Assembly: GCA_009869945.1 (NCBI GenBank) | Contig: WIXG01000382.1 | Coordinates: 1-64,000, forward strand | DNA from: Mesaphorura yosii | Taxonomy: Eukaryota; Arthropoda; Collembola; Poduromorpha; Tullbergiidae | Length of the DNA stretch: 64,000 bases | Direction: 5' to 3' | Shown: positions 39,171-52,694 of the stretch, in pieces | How positions within the stretch are numbered: position 1 is the stretch's first letter | How the letters are laid out: the number at the start of each line of letters is the position of its first letter | Made by a program: the position numbers and the translations under genes | Notes under the pieces: model-generated | What the model saw: only the letters and a program-made list of their open reading frames with translations | The model's database searches: none | Told to the model about the DNA's origin: nothing

Positions 39171-42100
39171 CTACTGCTGCTGTTGAGCCGACGCGGGCAC
39201 CTGCCCTTCAATTCCGAGCGCTTGGCGGACCTCCTCGTAGCCTTGAGCGCGGAGGACGCCGAAGGCGGCGTCAGGGTCTTCTGGGATGGCGGCGAGGGAC
39301 ACGATTCTCTTCTCTTCGAGGCTGATGCGCGGGTTTCCGAGGGCAGCCAGGAACTGGCGAATCGGCGGCGGTGTGGCGTCGTGCGGGTCGTCTGCGTCTG
39401 CAGCTGCAAGTAATTCCTTCATGCTCGCGCAGAACATCCCCCCGCATTCAGGCCCTCGCTGACACTTCGACGCGTGCAGCCAGACGAGCCTGCAGAATTT
39501 GGTGCACTCCTCACAGCAGTCGGGGTCGATGCGGGCGAACGCGCAGTGCTGCAACGAAAAGGCAAACGCATAAAAAAGGCTACGTGATTAGTCGATTAAT
39601 CGGTCGAAGGAGGAACAAAACTTACCTTTCTATGTTCCAGCAACGCTTTGAACACGACGCATTCTTCGATGGGGCACGCCGCGTTCGTGCAGACGCTCAC
39701 GTGACGGTAGCTTTCGTGATTTTTCGCCCAGTCTTCCTCTAGCTTCGCCGAGTTCATATCTACCTCGCCGTCATCAGCGGGCTGCTGCTCCTGCGGCTGT
39801 GGTGTCGTCGGTCGCGCCAGCTTGACTTCCTCCATGCGGTGCTGATGTCCATGCCGAGCGTAGCAGCCGGGGCAGAGGTCAAAGTCTTCACAGATGGCGC
39901 AGTGGAGGCGGCGGCGGCGGACTCCGTTCCCGTTTGCTCCTGGCTCTTTCTCGCTTTCGGCCGGGAGCCCCTGCTTGCAAATGTTGCAATGAAAGGCGTC
40001 TCTGAGCGAATCGCTCTCAACGCCGCCGACGTCCACGCCTGGCTCGGCCGTCTGCGCCGCGAGCAACTCGCTGACGATGCAGTGTGTGCTCCACTTCGTA
40101 CGCCGCAGACAGCTGAATTCCCACCGACGCTCCTGCTGCATGGCCAGAAACGCGTCTCGGCTGTCAATGAACGGGATTGCGGGGACGGGCTCCTCGTCGA
40201 CGATTGGTTTCGACACCGCGTGGGGTTGGGCGCGGCTGTCGTTGGCGTCTGTGGTGATATTGAGTCGAACGACGAACAAGACCTCTTTCGCCTGGTTCTT
40301 GATCGAGTTGTGGATTTTTGCTTCGAAGGACGGCGGAGGAGAAGTCGCTGACGCTGGAGTGGGCTTCTTTGTCGTAGAGGACCTTCCTTTCGTCTTCGTC
40401 TTCGACATTCTCGCTTTCTTCGCCGGCGGCTGTTCGATCTTCTCTTCGGCCGTCTCGAACTCCTCAACCGCCGACTCAAGAATTCTCGGCCAGAGATCCC
40501 CTTCGAAGTAGGGCATGCGCTCGGGGTACGCCGTCGCCGTGTCGAAGATGTCATCCTTGTTGGACTGGAAGTTCAGGACGATGCCCTGCCCCACGCCCTT
40601 CGCGAGCATCGCCTTGTACCAGTCGCTGAGCCTCTCCTGTGTTGGTGGGATCTGCTTGCGTGGGTGGCGGTAGAAAATATACTCGTCGCCTTTCTTTGGC
40701 GGGCACGCCCAAATGTGGGCCGTCTCGAACCCCGCCTCCTTCATGTGCTGCAGGTAGCCGAGTAAGATCTCGTGGTACACCCCGGTGCGTACCCTCCCCA
40801 TATCCGGCCGCAAGTGCTGAACGGAGTCCAGGTAGGCTATGTAGGCGCGGCGGGTGTTTGGCGGAGGGCAGTCGGAACCGTACTCTTGGACGTACATGCA
40901 GAAGAAACACACGTCGACGCCGTCTTGTTGCTGAAAGGCGAGCAGGACTTTGGACCGGTACGGGTATGATGGCTGAAGTCGCCCGTGAAAGGGCCCGGAG
41001 GTCGACGGGTCGGCGAAACGGGCGAGGGTGCGTGGGAGCAGCTGGACCTTCTTATCAGTTGTGGAGACGACGCGGATCCAGACGTAGCCCTGCGAGGAGG
41101 CGGCTTCGGCTTTTCCGGACGACGATGCTGCAGCTTCTGCTGCTTCGATGTTGGAACGTAGAAAAGTATTCACCCGGGCTTCGATGTGGGAGCCCAGCTG
41201 GGTCACTTTGAGATGCCACGCCCGGAAAGTGTGGCGACCGGGGCGAAGTTCTGCAGCTGTGGCAGGAAAATTAGCGAGGCATGTGTTACACTGATATCTG
41301 GAGACAAAGCCAGAGGCATAGACATAGAATTAGAAATACTTATTACCTTCAAACTTCAAATTCCCTCAAAAATTCAATTCAGACTTACCCCCTCCCCTGC
41401 GCCTCCCAAGCCTTCCTGGAGTACAATTCGCACATCATGTGCTGTCTTCTCCCGCAGATTGTGCATTTAACAAAAGGCTCCAGCTCCTCATCGAACGCCG
41501 GCCTGACGACCTTCACCTTGGGCTTACCGCGCTTCGGCTTCGGCGGCACTTCAGCTTCGGGCTCCACTAGCAGCTGGAAAGTGCGCCGCTCCGCACAGCA
41601 ATAGCCAAGCTCTTTCATTGGTCCCAGAATCAGCTCCTTGAACAGAGAGGCCAGCGTGTCGCAGTTATTTCGAACGATGCAATTCTTTGTGTTGTACAGC
41701 CAACAGTTGCCAAGCATCAGCCAGACGTCGTCTACAAACAGCCAGGCGTCGACCATGTACGCGCCCGACGTCAGCTTCTCGCGGATCGTACGGAGGTCCA
41801 TCGGGCGCTTGACGATGGTGAAGTAATCTGACAGGTTGAGTGCGAGGGCGTCGACGGGCTGGCGGAAGGCGATCGATTCGGGGTGGGCGAAGAGGGCATC
41901 GACGACCGGCGTGAAGGCGCCCATAAGCAATTTCGGGCTGAGCCAAAGCGGAAACGGCGGTGGGCCGGCTGGTGCAGAAGGCGGCGGCAGCAGCAGAGCA
42001 GCTTGTTGAAGAGGGGTGTGAGGGCCTTGTCTAAATTGCTGGATGTGGGCCTTCATCTTCTTCGCCCGGGCCGCCAGCAAGAGCAGGTATTCTTCCCTGG

Positions 42101-44460
42101 AGCGTGCGGCTTCGTACGCTCCATTCTCGGCGCGCTTGACGCTGGAGACGATGTGCGGGACGGAGGCACCCGGAACGTGTTGTAGGTCACGCGCCTGTAT
42201 CGCTTCGATGAGGGCCATGACTCTGCAGAACAGAAGAAAGCAATTAGCAATTTAGCAAGGATATGGAGCCGTGAAGGTAAGGTTCATGATCGACTTACAT
42301 ATTGCGAATGAAATTCTTCCGAGACTCAGGCGGCAGCATGGCGCGCCAGTTCAAGTTCGCATTTGCGACCCGGACTGGCACCAGCTCGCGTCTGTGCCGA
42401 GCCCTGATTTGGTCGAAATCCGCAGCCCTCCTCCGTGCTCTACGAGTTTGCTCCAACCGGACACGAATTGGCCAACAAATAGGGCAGTCAGGCGGAGGGT
42501 TCTGGGCGAGGCAGCTATTCCAGTGATCGACGAGGCTCCGGGTCCGAAAACATCGAGGTACAGGGCACGTCGCGCCGGGCGCCTTGCAAGAGCGCGCATG
42601 GCGAAGGATCTGGCCCGCGTCCTGGCAGGAGGGCACCGAGCAGTGAGGACGCGGCTGTCCCGCATTGTAGGCGGCTTCCACACGACGAAGGCAGACGGAC
42701 GCATGAAAGAGAAGCGCCAGGTAGCGGCGGTGAATGGAGATGAACGCCTCCCGCCGCTGGTCGTTGTTGCTGTTCGTCGGCATCGTCGATGGAGATGCGT
42801 TAGCGCTGCTTGGAGGCGCGGGGAGGGCCAGTCTTTGAAAACCTCCGCCGCCAGTCGCAGTCCCGCCGGCGTCGGTAGGAGTCCAGGATGTAAAGCTGCT
42901 GCTGCTGCTGCTGACGGCTGCGTCTGTGGAGTAGTTGCAGTTGTAGTTGTAGGAACCTCCAGTCATTGAATTCGAATTCGAAGCTGACGCGGTCACTGTC
43001 GCTAGCGGTCTGACAACGTGATTTTGTCCCATGCGAATGTGAGCAGATGCAGCAGTCGATGCTTGAGTGAAAATCATCGGGTTGCTCGAAGGTGGCGCCG
43101 GGAGGCGCGAAGCGAGTGTTGGCGTTGGCATTGGCTGCTGTGGCTGTGGAGGCGGAGGAACGCGGGCTGAGTAGGGAACGAGAGCTGTGGGAGAAGAAGG
43201 CAATGGTAGTCGTTGCCGTTGCTGAAAGAAACCCCTCGCTGGGGTCGGCGTCGGCACCCTCGCAACCGGAGCTGCAGATGTGTTCACGTTCACTGGCGCT
43301 GGTGCTCGAAGGCGGATTTGTGGAGTGAACGTCCTCGGTCTCGGCGGAGGTTGGCTGAAGCTGGAAAACAGGGAGGCAATGAGAGGCGAAGCTGTTGAAC
43401 GCGGGCGCGGTAGCTGTGGTGGTGACATGGGCGTGGATACTCGGATTTGCTGTTGCTGGTATTGTTGGAGTGGGATCACCATTCTGCGAAAGACGTGCTG
43501 CTGGAATGATGGAGTCACAGCCTGCGCTCTTGGAACTGGAGGAGTCTGCCGCAGCGACTGAGGCAGAATTGGAGTTGCTGTTCTGGCAGTGAGTCTTGGA
43601 GGAGTCCCTGTCCCTGCTGTTCGGATTGCTGGTGGCGGAACCACTAGTTGATTCTGGAGCTGATGGTTGTGGTCAGTCATTCTAATGCCGCCGCCGCTGC
43701 CGCTGGGTAGGACGTTTGGAGGCTGAGTCGGAGCCTGTAAAATAAGACGGCCAGACGGCAAGTTAGCAACCGACTTCTTGAGAGTTTAGAGCTAGGCACT
43801 TAATGAAAGAGAGCCATGGGCGTATGAGATCAAGGTTAAAGTCAATTAATTTCATCGGGTCAGAGATTTTTACAGACGGATTAATTTTACCAGCGCTAAA
43901 TTCCAATTTTGCAGTCGGAACTGAGAATTATTAAGTAAAATATTAAAATTCAGTGAGATTGCAGTTTACGGGTTGAAGATAATCGTAACATGTATCCACA
44001 GGTTAATCCTTAATTAATTCGAGTTAACAGTTAATCCAACTCTGGATGATGTAAAATTCAATAATCAATGGACCGTTTGTCGTTTTCTTACCGGGCAAAG
44101 GCGCACCACCCGCACCGCCGTGACTCCAAAATTATGCTGTTGCACAGACGCCCGGGAGTTAAGAAACTGCTGCACTTGGTCGCGACGGGCACGGAGGACG
44201 ACAACCTGGCGCGGCTGCCCCTGTGACGATGCGTTGATGATGTTTGCAACGTTTGGGTGGATGAGTCGGCCCGAGGGGACTTGAGGAGTCTGCTGAATTG
44301 CTGCTGCAGCTGGAGGAGCTGTGAGGGCGTTACCGCCGATGGCTGATGACACTGATGCCTTAGCTTGATTTTGAGGACCCCTAGCCAATTGCTGCCCTTG
44401 GTCATAATTAAAAGGGTTAGAAGTGCCAGGAGTGGAAGTGTTCATATTTCTTTGATCCAT
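39171..44460 (-). CDS. CREBBP: CBP/p300-type histone acetyltransferase, compact form, 5 exons
   Basis: Exons 44460-44092, 43734-42299, 42222-41389, 41297-39626 and 39548-39171 give 1562 aa. Order: disordered N terminus; Pro/Gln-rich region; TAZ1 (RRYLALLFHASVCLRR ... HCSVPSCQ); KIX spanning an intron (LNWRAMLPPESRKNFIRN | ... YEAARSREEYLLLLA); bromodomain (DYFTIVKRPMDLRTI, YNTKN); a PHD-like finger (VKCTICGRRQHMMCELY ... QCNTC); the acetyltransferase domain (DGVDVCFFCMYVQEYGSDC, AYIAYLDSV, YHEILLGYL, LSDWYKAML); ZZ finger; TAZ2. It acetylates histone H3/H4 tails as a coactivator in the nucleus. The RING segment between bromodomain and PHD is missing, and the protein stops soon after TAZ2, lacking the NCBD and polyglutamine tail of vertebrate and fly CBP. 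Confidence 0.9.
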
Positions 44461-45118
44461 CAGTCAAGTAAACTGACAGACAACGACGATTTTCACGATT
44501 AAAGGATCTAAAATCTTTGAATCCGACTCTGACCACTGTAAAAGTTGGTAAAATCGTAGAAAGGTAGAAAACTAGAATAAGGCATGCGCTTGATAACAGC
44601 ATGCCCCACACTGGATAATCAATTACTTTTAAATTCCGATTCAGTTGAATAGTTGAAATGGTTTATTTTCAACTCGAAATAGAATTAATAATGAATTTAC
44701 AGCTGATTCGAAATAAAATAAAAACCAATCCATCGGCTTTTTGAACCGGCCGCCTTTACCTTTGCCTTCGTGCAGGCAGGCTTCTTTTTGTTCTTTGTGC
44801 ATGCAATGCAAAGTTCAGCCAAGCAGCATCGGCTTCAGTCGGCTCCTTTCGTCCGCATTCGGCCGCTTGATTCTTCTTTCTGGTTCATTTCATCGTCGCC
44901 CTCAATCAGGATCCGAATCAGGCCCCTGCACTGAGAGGTCACCAGAACCAGGTCACCTCAATCTCGCTCCAGGAAGGTCGAAGAGGCCGCCAGCACAGGC
45001 TTTCTTTAGTCTTGAGCCCTAAGTTCAAATTCAATTCCGTTTCTGCCTCTCCCGTAGCGACATCAGCACAGAAAATTCCTGATACGGTTCTTTCTGATAA
45101 GACATTTGACTTGGAGCC
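44461..45118. other. Divergent intergenic region
   Basis: Upstream of the CBP gene (minus) and of a small secreted peptide gene (plus). ORFs here have no support. It should contain both promoters. Confidence 0.4.
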
Positions 45119-45355
45119 ATGAAGCGACACTTTCTTCCCCTGACCTTGGCGGCCTTTCTTCTTTTCTGTGTGTTGAGTAAGAGATTGATTGATTCTCGTT
45201 TGAGTGCAGTCGCAATGCGGAATCGTTGATCGATCTGTGTGCTATGCGTCGTAGGTCAATCTGAAGCTGAGGAGGGCCTTCTTAGGCAGGATTTTGGAGC
45301 GGAGGTGGCCGAGAAGGCTGAAGTTGGCGTGGCTGGTGGACAACAGCAGCAGTAG
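45119..45355 (+). CDS. Very small secreted peptide, 2 exons, 52 aa
   Basis: Exon 1 (45119-45176) encodes MKRHFLPLTLAAFLLFCVL, a signal peptide. A 78-bp intron (GTAAGA...CGTAG, phase 1) leads to exon 2 (45255-45355), which encodes an acidic segment (SEAEEGLLRQDFGAEVAEKAE) and ends GGQQQQ. The mature part, about 30 residues, has no cysteine. Secretion is the only prediction. The clean phase across the intron supports a real gene. The family is not recognised. Confidence 0.5.
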
Positions 45356-45672
45356 CGTGAAGGTCTAGCGATCTGGGGCCACCATGGCGGCCGGAGGGAG
45401 CAGCAGAAGAAGGAAAAACAACGAAAGGATCGCGAATGGGTCAGGCAGGAGCACTTGAATTGAGGTCATTGCAAACGCTAAGCCAATTACGCTAATTAAA
45501 TGAAAGTAACAGAACACGATTTAGTATTAATTTAAGTTTAACTTTATTACTGACTCAGAAGCATTCTAGGAAATAAATCTTGTACAGCGCAATTAAATTG
45601 CAATCGAAGTATTTAAATTTATGACACGGCTACGCTTAACGACTTAACGCTAACGCGACGAGCTGAGCTGGT
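45356..45672. other. Intergenic, convergent 3' region
   Basis: Between the small secreted peptide gene and the 3' end of the mitochondrial acyl carrier gene. Nothing else was recognised. Confidence 0.4.
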
Positions 45673-46330
<658 letters not shown>

Positions 46331-46713
46331 TTTACTGCTTCTTTCTTGACTAATAAATGGTGAAATGTGCCAAAAAGTTGCAGGGTTAATTAATTGTGGT
46401 GATTTAGCAGCTTAATTAATGTGAAATTAATTAATTGACCTTTTCTTCTTCCCTAGAATGCAAACTGCACACTGCCTGCGCATGATTCAAAGAGCGAGCT
46501 TTGCCGGTTCCTCGCTTTTAAACGCAACTCCGCGAAATCTCACAGATCAAAAGCACGGGAAATCGAATTTATCATTACCGTGAACCAGCTCCAGTTGATT
46601 TCGGGTAATTACCTCTTCTTTAGTCAGTGAATTCACCATGAATTAACCACGTTTAACTTCACAGGCAATCGCAACGCCCTTCTTTTGCTAGGGGAGGGAC
46701 AGAAACCTAGAAA
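46331..46713. other. Divergent promoter region of NDUFAB1 and DHX34
   Basis: 383 bp between two head-to-head housekeeping genes, consistent with a bidirectional promoter. No clear TATA box on either strand. Confidence 0.45.
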
Positions 46714-49700
46714 ATGAGCAGTTCAAGGCGCCGACGTGGCGACTTCGACGAAGATCGACGAAATTCGACGTCGGGCTCCAGATATTCGTCGTCCAGCGAT
46801 CGAAGGGTGGGTTCTTCACATTCCAGAGGCGATTGGGAGCGAGATCGAAGGAACCGAAGTCGAGAAAAGTCGAAAGAACCACGGCATAGGCGATATTACG
46901 ACCCACCAGCGCCTGAACCTGAGCCTGCCAAATACGACCCCTTCGATGCAAGCGACAGTGACGACAGTTACTCACGACCACCTCCTCCGAACGTCGACCC
47001 CAACAATTTCGATGTGAAACCATTCAAGCCCTACTTTGACCGGATGTTCTTTCGACCAACGGACCTGATTCGGCATGACTCGCCAAGCTACGACGACTTC
47101 TGGAAGTTCCACGACAAGATTCAGGCGCTGAGGCGGCGAACAGCGAGCACGACAGCGGCGACAGGAAAGGGCAAAGCAAGGAAGGAGGGTGCAGGTGCAA
47201 GTGAAGACGGAGGAGCGATTCGTGTGCTTCACGGAGGTGTGACGGTCCCCGCAAAGTACTGCAAGGCCGACAGCGTCCCGTTCACACTAAAAGAGACGTC
47301 CGTGGACGAGTACATCCTTCGACTGAACCCCGACGACCAAGACCACGTCCGAAGGCGGGTCCCCTTCGCCGTGCTCCAGGCCTTTATCGAGACGGTGACG
47401 TACTTCCTCGACTTTTCCCAGAAGGAGCGGTTCGCCAAGCTGAAGAAACTGCGACAAGCACAGAATTCGCTGCCCATCGCCGCCTTCCGCGCTCAGATCA
47501 TCGACTCGCTGTCTCGGAGCAACGTGCTGATAATCGCAGGGGACACTGGCTGCGGGAAATCGACCCAGGTGCCACAGTTCCTCGTCAAGGCAGGCTACAC
47601 GCACGTCGCCTGCACGCAGCCGCGGCGGATTGCGTGTCTTTCCCTCTGCAAGCGAGTCGCGTACGAGACGCTGAACGAGTACGGCTCGGAAGTCGGCTAC
47701 CAAATCCGGTTTGAGCGGCACAAAACGGCTGCTACGAAGGTCGTTTTCATCACGGAGGGCCTCCTCCTCAGGCAAGTCTCGACCGACTGCCTCCTCTCGG
47801 CGTACAACGTCATCGTCCTCGACGAAGTGCACGAGCGCCACCTGCACGGCGATTTTCTGCTCGGCATCGTAAAATGCCTGCTTTACCAGCGGCTGGATAT
47901 CAAAATCGTGCTCATGTCGGCGACCATCAATACGGAGCTCTTCAAGGAGTACTTTCAGGGCCTGGCGCCCATTCTGCAGGTGCCCGGGCGACTGTACCCG
48001 ATACGAGTGCAGTACAGACCCGTTTCGGTGGAGGAACTCAGCTCGAGAAGCAGCCGAATCAACCCGGGGCCGTATGTCCGCATTTTACAGTTGATTGACG
48101 ATAAATTTCCACGTAAGTAGCTCGCCAGGGGCTTGATCGACATAATTTTGACCAAGTTTGACGATATCTTAAAATTGTTGACCATTTTTCTTCCTTTTAG
48201 AGGACGAACGAGGCGACGTGCTGATTTTCCTCTCGGGGATGAACGAAATCACCACCATTCAAGAAGCAGCGGCGCTTTACGCCGAGCAGACTCGCCGGTG
48301 GATCATCCTCGCCCTCCACAGCTCGCTCTCAATCGACGACCAGGACAAAGTGTTCGACTACCCGCCGGAGGGTGTGCGCAAGTGCATCCTGTCGACAAAC
48401 ATTGCCGAGACGAGCATCACGATCGACGGGATTCGCTTCGTCGTGGACTCGGGCAAAGTGAAGGAGATGGCCTACGACCCAAACTGCAAAATGCAGCGGC
48501 TGAAGGAATTTTGGATCAGCAAGGCGAGTGCGGAGCAGCGAAAGGGGAGGGCGGGCCGGACAGGGCCCGGGGTTTGTTACCGGCTCTACGCTGAAGAAGA
48601 GTACGCCGAACTGCAGCCTTACTCGACCCCGGAAATCCAACGAGTCCCGCTCGACTCGCTCCTCCTGCAAATGATCTCCATCGGCATCTCGGACGTACGC
48701 AAATTTCCCTTCATCGAGCCACCCACGCCAGAGAGCATTGAGAGCTCCATGGCGCGGCTGACGGAGCAGGTAAATTCGCGAATTTCGAGTGATTTCGTCA
48801 ATTCCGACTACATTTTGCACTGTTTTGGAGGAATTCCACGCAATTTTTGTTCATAATTTTCGCATTTATACACAAATCGATTTCAAATTCAGTAATTTTG
48901 GGCAAATTTCTTTCAGAATTCGAAAATTTTTGTCGATTTTCGACGGCTTTGCACAAAGAATGCTTCCGGGTTCTTCCCTTAAGTTGACTTGAATTTTGAT
49001 TTCCCGCCACAGAATGTCATCACACGCGCAGAGAAGCTGACGCCCATCGGCGAGACGCTCGCTCAGCTCCCCGTCGACGTGACGATCGGGAAGATGCTGA
49101 TTATGGGGACGGTCTTCGACCAGATCGACGCCGTGCTCTCGCTCGCCGCCGCGCTGAGTGTGCAGAGCCCCTTCACGAATTGGGCGCATCGCAACCCAGA
49201 CTGCGTTGCCGCACGGAAGTCGCTCGACTCGGATCACGGAGACCCCTTCACTCTTCTCAACGGTTACCGCGCCTGGCTGGAGGAGAAAGCACGGGCCGCC
49301 CGAGACGGCCCCAGCGCAGGAGCAACCCGAAAATGGTGCAAGCGGCGGGGGTTTGAAGAGCAGCGTTTCTACGAGATGACAAAACTCCGCCAGCAGTTTA
49401 AAAGCTTACTACAAGACGCCAAGCTTCTTCCCGACTCCGCCGGCGGCTTCGACGGGCGTGACGCCTCCGCAGCAGCCATGAGCAGCGCCGAACGCTCGGC
49501 GCGGTACGGTGAACTCAAGCAGCTTCGAACTCTTCGGCGTGAGCACCGCCTGGCGGCGCCCCGTAAGAAGAAAGTCCTCAAACTCGAGTCGGGGAGTGGA
49601 TTCGACGCGGCAGACGCAGAATTGAGCGACGAAGATGGCGGAACCGCCGGCGGTGGGGACGGCGTCGTCGACATCCGAGACGTCGAATTCAGGCTGCGCC

Positions 49701-50914
49701 ACGACTCTCGCCAAGTTCGGGATCTGCTGGACGGCTCGACGGCGTACGGCGCCGAGGACCTGACGATGCTCAAGCTGATCCTCTGCTCGGGGCTATACCC
49801 GCAGCTCGCCGTAGCGGACGACTTCAACAAGTTTAAGGCGGACTCTGAGCAGCTGTACCACACGCGGGGGAAGGGCTTCACGGTCCTCCACCCGATGGGC
49901 GTCTTCGCCAACTGCCCCGACGTCCTCCGGCTCGCCGACTCGGACATCATTAGCCTGCCCATGCCCCAGTTTTCGGGCAAGCAAGCAGTCAGCGCCCGCC
50001 ATCAGCTCCTCTGCTTCCTCACCCTACTCGAGACAAACAAGCCCTACCTCGTCAACACGTTTCGCCTCCCCGCGGCCCAGGCGCTCTTCCTCTTCGGACG
50101 GGAAATCGACTCCGACCCGCAATTCACGCGATTCATCGTCGATTCCTGGCTGGAGGTCCGCTTTCCGGACGCCGTTTCGGCGCGCGCCGTCGTCGCGGCC
50201 GCGGTCGACCTGCGAGACACGTGGGCGCAGCTCCTTGCTGCCCGCCTGGCCTTCAAGGAGGGCAAAGGCGACGGGGGCGAAGAGCAGCAGCTCGCCCCCG
50301 TCGACGCCAAGCGCGGTCGCGCCCTCAGCCGGTCGCTCGTCGCTTTCATGCGGGCAGAGACTTTCTACACTGTGCGGCGCCTCCTGGCGGCGGACGTCAA
50401 GGATATTTACAGCCGGGAACCTGCGTTTGTCGACCCCACCGCGCGCGGGCGCGCGCTGGACACGGAGCTCGAGACGGGCTTCACAATCGCGCCGCACGGC
50501 GTCAAAGGCGGAGTGGCACTGACTTCGTATTTGACATACGGCTGCCTTCATGAGTCTGCGCTAGGCGAGGAGGCCCCTACGCCCGGCGAAGAAGAGCCGT
50601 GGGAGTGCCCCGGATGCGAGAAGGAGCTGGTTGGCTCTCCGATGGAGCTTCTCGTGCATCAGGTCAAGTGCAGGCGGGAGGCGTTGCAGGGTGAGTTCGA
50701 GTTAGTCTTTATTTGGGCGTTTTACTGATAAGATCCGTGTCTTTATTGTGTTCCAGAATCGCTGACCGCCGAAGGCTCCGACGAACTAAAAGCTCGCCCC
50801 TTCTCCAAGCTGTACCACTGCCCCGAGTGCAATCAGGAACTGCATCTGACGCCCGTCGAAATCCTCCGCCACAAGAAAGAACACGCTTCAAGAGCTTCGA
50901 CGTCGAAAGATTGA
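46714..50914 (+). CDS. DHX34: DExH-box RNA helicase DHX34, 4 exons
   Basis: Exons 46714-48112, 48201-48769, 49013-50690 and 50757-50914 give 1267 aa. An Arg/Ser-rich N terminus is followed by the conserved DHX34 region ([13 protein letters not shown]), then helicase motifs [10 protein letters not shown], Ia TQPRR, II DEVH, III SATIN, then IV-VI ([23 protein letters not shown]). Helicase-associated and OB-fold domains follow, with an acidic insert, and the last exon encodes a C-terminal zinc-finger-like C-x2-C ... H-x4-H segment ([10 protein letters not shown]). DHX34 promotes nonsense-mediated decay by remodelling UPF1 complexes. Only 87 bp separate its stop from the stop of NOC4L on the other strand. 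A polyadenylation AATAAA follows at about 50920. Confidence 0.92.
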
Positions 50915-51001
50915 ATCATTTGAATAAATTTTGGATTTATTATCAAAATTGCTCAAAATTCCTACGTCAAATATGAACCATCGACCAAAATTCTATCAAT
51001 T

Positions 51002-52438
51002 TTAACACGAGTTGGAGTCTCCGACCAAAATCGACGAAATTTCAGGCTCCAGAAGGCAGGGCCTGCCTTTTAGGCGGGAGCATTTAAAATTTTGCTCTGG
51101 ATCTTTCGACTTCGACGTGGGGTCCTCCAAATCCTTACGCATAGCGTCCAGGTCGAGTTGGTCGCTCTTCTTCCTCCTCCGCCCCATTTCGCGCCTGAAG
51201 AGCTCCTCGTAGCCGAGTCCGATCACCTCGCCAAGGTCCTTCTCGAGTTTCGGGAGCTGCTTGTCAATGAACCGCGCTTTTTTCGCGACGGAGGCGAGCG
51301 CGTGGTGCTGCAGTGACTTGATTTCCCACAGGCAGGACTCCATCGCCCGGCTCTGGAGGGGGTCAGGTTCCTCATCGAGAAAGGGGTCAGAATTTATGGT
51401 CGCCGTCGAAGTAGCAGGAGTTCCGTCGGGTTTGTCGACCAAACACTTGAGACCTGGGTGCTGAATCATCAGATTCGTAATAAAATCGAAAACGAGCGGC
51501 AGAGCCGGCGTCGGGGCGAGCAGCGCCAGGCGGGCAAGCCGCTTCACGAAAGCGCCCACGAGTGCCTCGGGCAAGTGCGTCGAACTGAGAAACAGAGCCG
51601 CCGACACAAAGAACCCCGGTCTGTACTTTGGCTGGAAGATTGCGGGCGTGAAGAGGGAGTACAGACGCACGTAAAAGTCAGGGATCTCAAAATTGTGGCG
51701 GAGCATCAACGTAAAAATTCCATGGAGGGCGAGGACACTCATCGAGCCGCCCAGGTCGAAGGCGGAGAGGAGGTAGTCACTTTGGTGAAGCGGCTTCGTC
51801 AAGAAAGGCATGACTTTGTCAGGCAGGAGTGTCACGATCCGCCTGTGGACAGGGAGTGGTTTTGGATGCCACGCCATTACTTGAGCCCACGCCTCGCTGA
51901 AGTGTTTCTTGAACTCCTGAAGCTGATTTACTTGGCTTTCCGCATTGGCGATGGATTCCGCCGCAGGTGATGTCGAATTTGTAATTGCTTCGATGACGAG
52001 CAGCACATTTTTCATCATCGTCTCCTTATCAGCGACGGAGTCCTCCTCGGGGTCTTGCGTGTCGGAAGCTGGAGCTCGAGCTGTGGCTTCGGGAAGCTTG
52101 TCCAACCCATTCTTCAGGAGTTGGGTGAGCATTTTGACGGTTTGGAGGCGCACATCGGCGAATGCGGCCAATTTCTCCTGAATATTTGCGAGCTCAGCCT
52201 TGTTGATACCCCTTGGGGAGCTGATGAGCTGGACAAGGATTGTCTACGGACAAAATCAGAAGGGTGAAGGGATTAATCAGTAATTAATTCACGTTTGATC
52301 AGTTAATTAGCAAATTAACCAACTGAAATAGTATGGGATTTTGGGATTTACCTCCAGAGTGCTTTTACCCGAAGGAGTCGGCTCAGGCGCCGGTTCCCTG
52401 TTGTTGGCTTCAATCACTGACTGGCTTTCTCCTTCCAT
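51002..52438 (-). CDS. NOC4L: Nucleolar complex protein 4 homologue (NOC4L), 2 exons
   Basis: Exon 1 (52438-52352) encodes a short acidic N terminus (MEGESQSVIEANN). Exon 2 (52243-51002, phase 0) brings the total to 442 aa. The CBF/Noc domain is clear: FYVRLYSLFTPAIFQPKY, FLSSTHLPEALVGAFVKRL, and FDFITNLMIQHPGLKCL. Noc4 works with Nop14 in small ribosomal subunit assembly in the nucleolus. The protein is somewhat shorter than the vertebrate one. The long frame alone starts at TTG 52171, so the first exon is needed for a proper ATG. Confidence 0.88.
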
Positions 52439-52694
52439 TTTTGTTTGTCGACTGATAGGGTAATTAACGGGTTAATAATAAGAATTAACACGAGTCACTG
52501 TCGCTCCAATCAATCGGTAGATTGGCACGTGTGAAATCTGAATGGAGCGAGACGAGGCTCGCGCTCGATGCAAGGAAGAAATCTCATCTGATCTGTCGAA
52601 CGCGATGGCCTGCTGGACTTGAATTCAAACACCGACAGCTCATGTAACATGTGGAACCAGAATTCACAGATAATTACTGATTAATCCACTCAAG

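Noticed and set aside
44741-45022. Plus-strand ORF in the CBP upstream region
   Set aside because: Low-complexity Ser/Pro/Cys-rich chance frame overlapping promoters.
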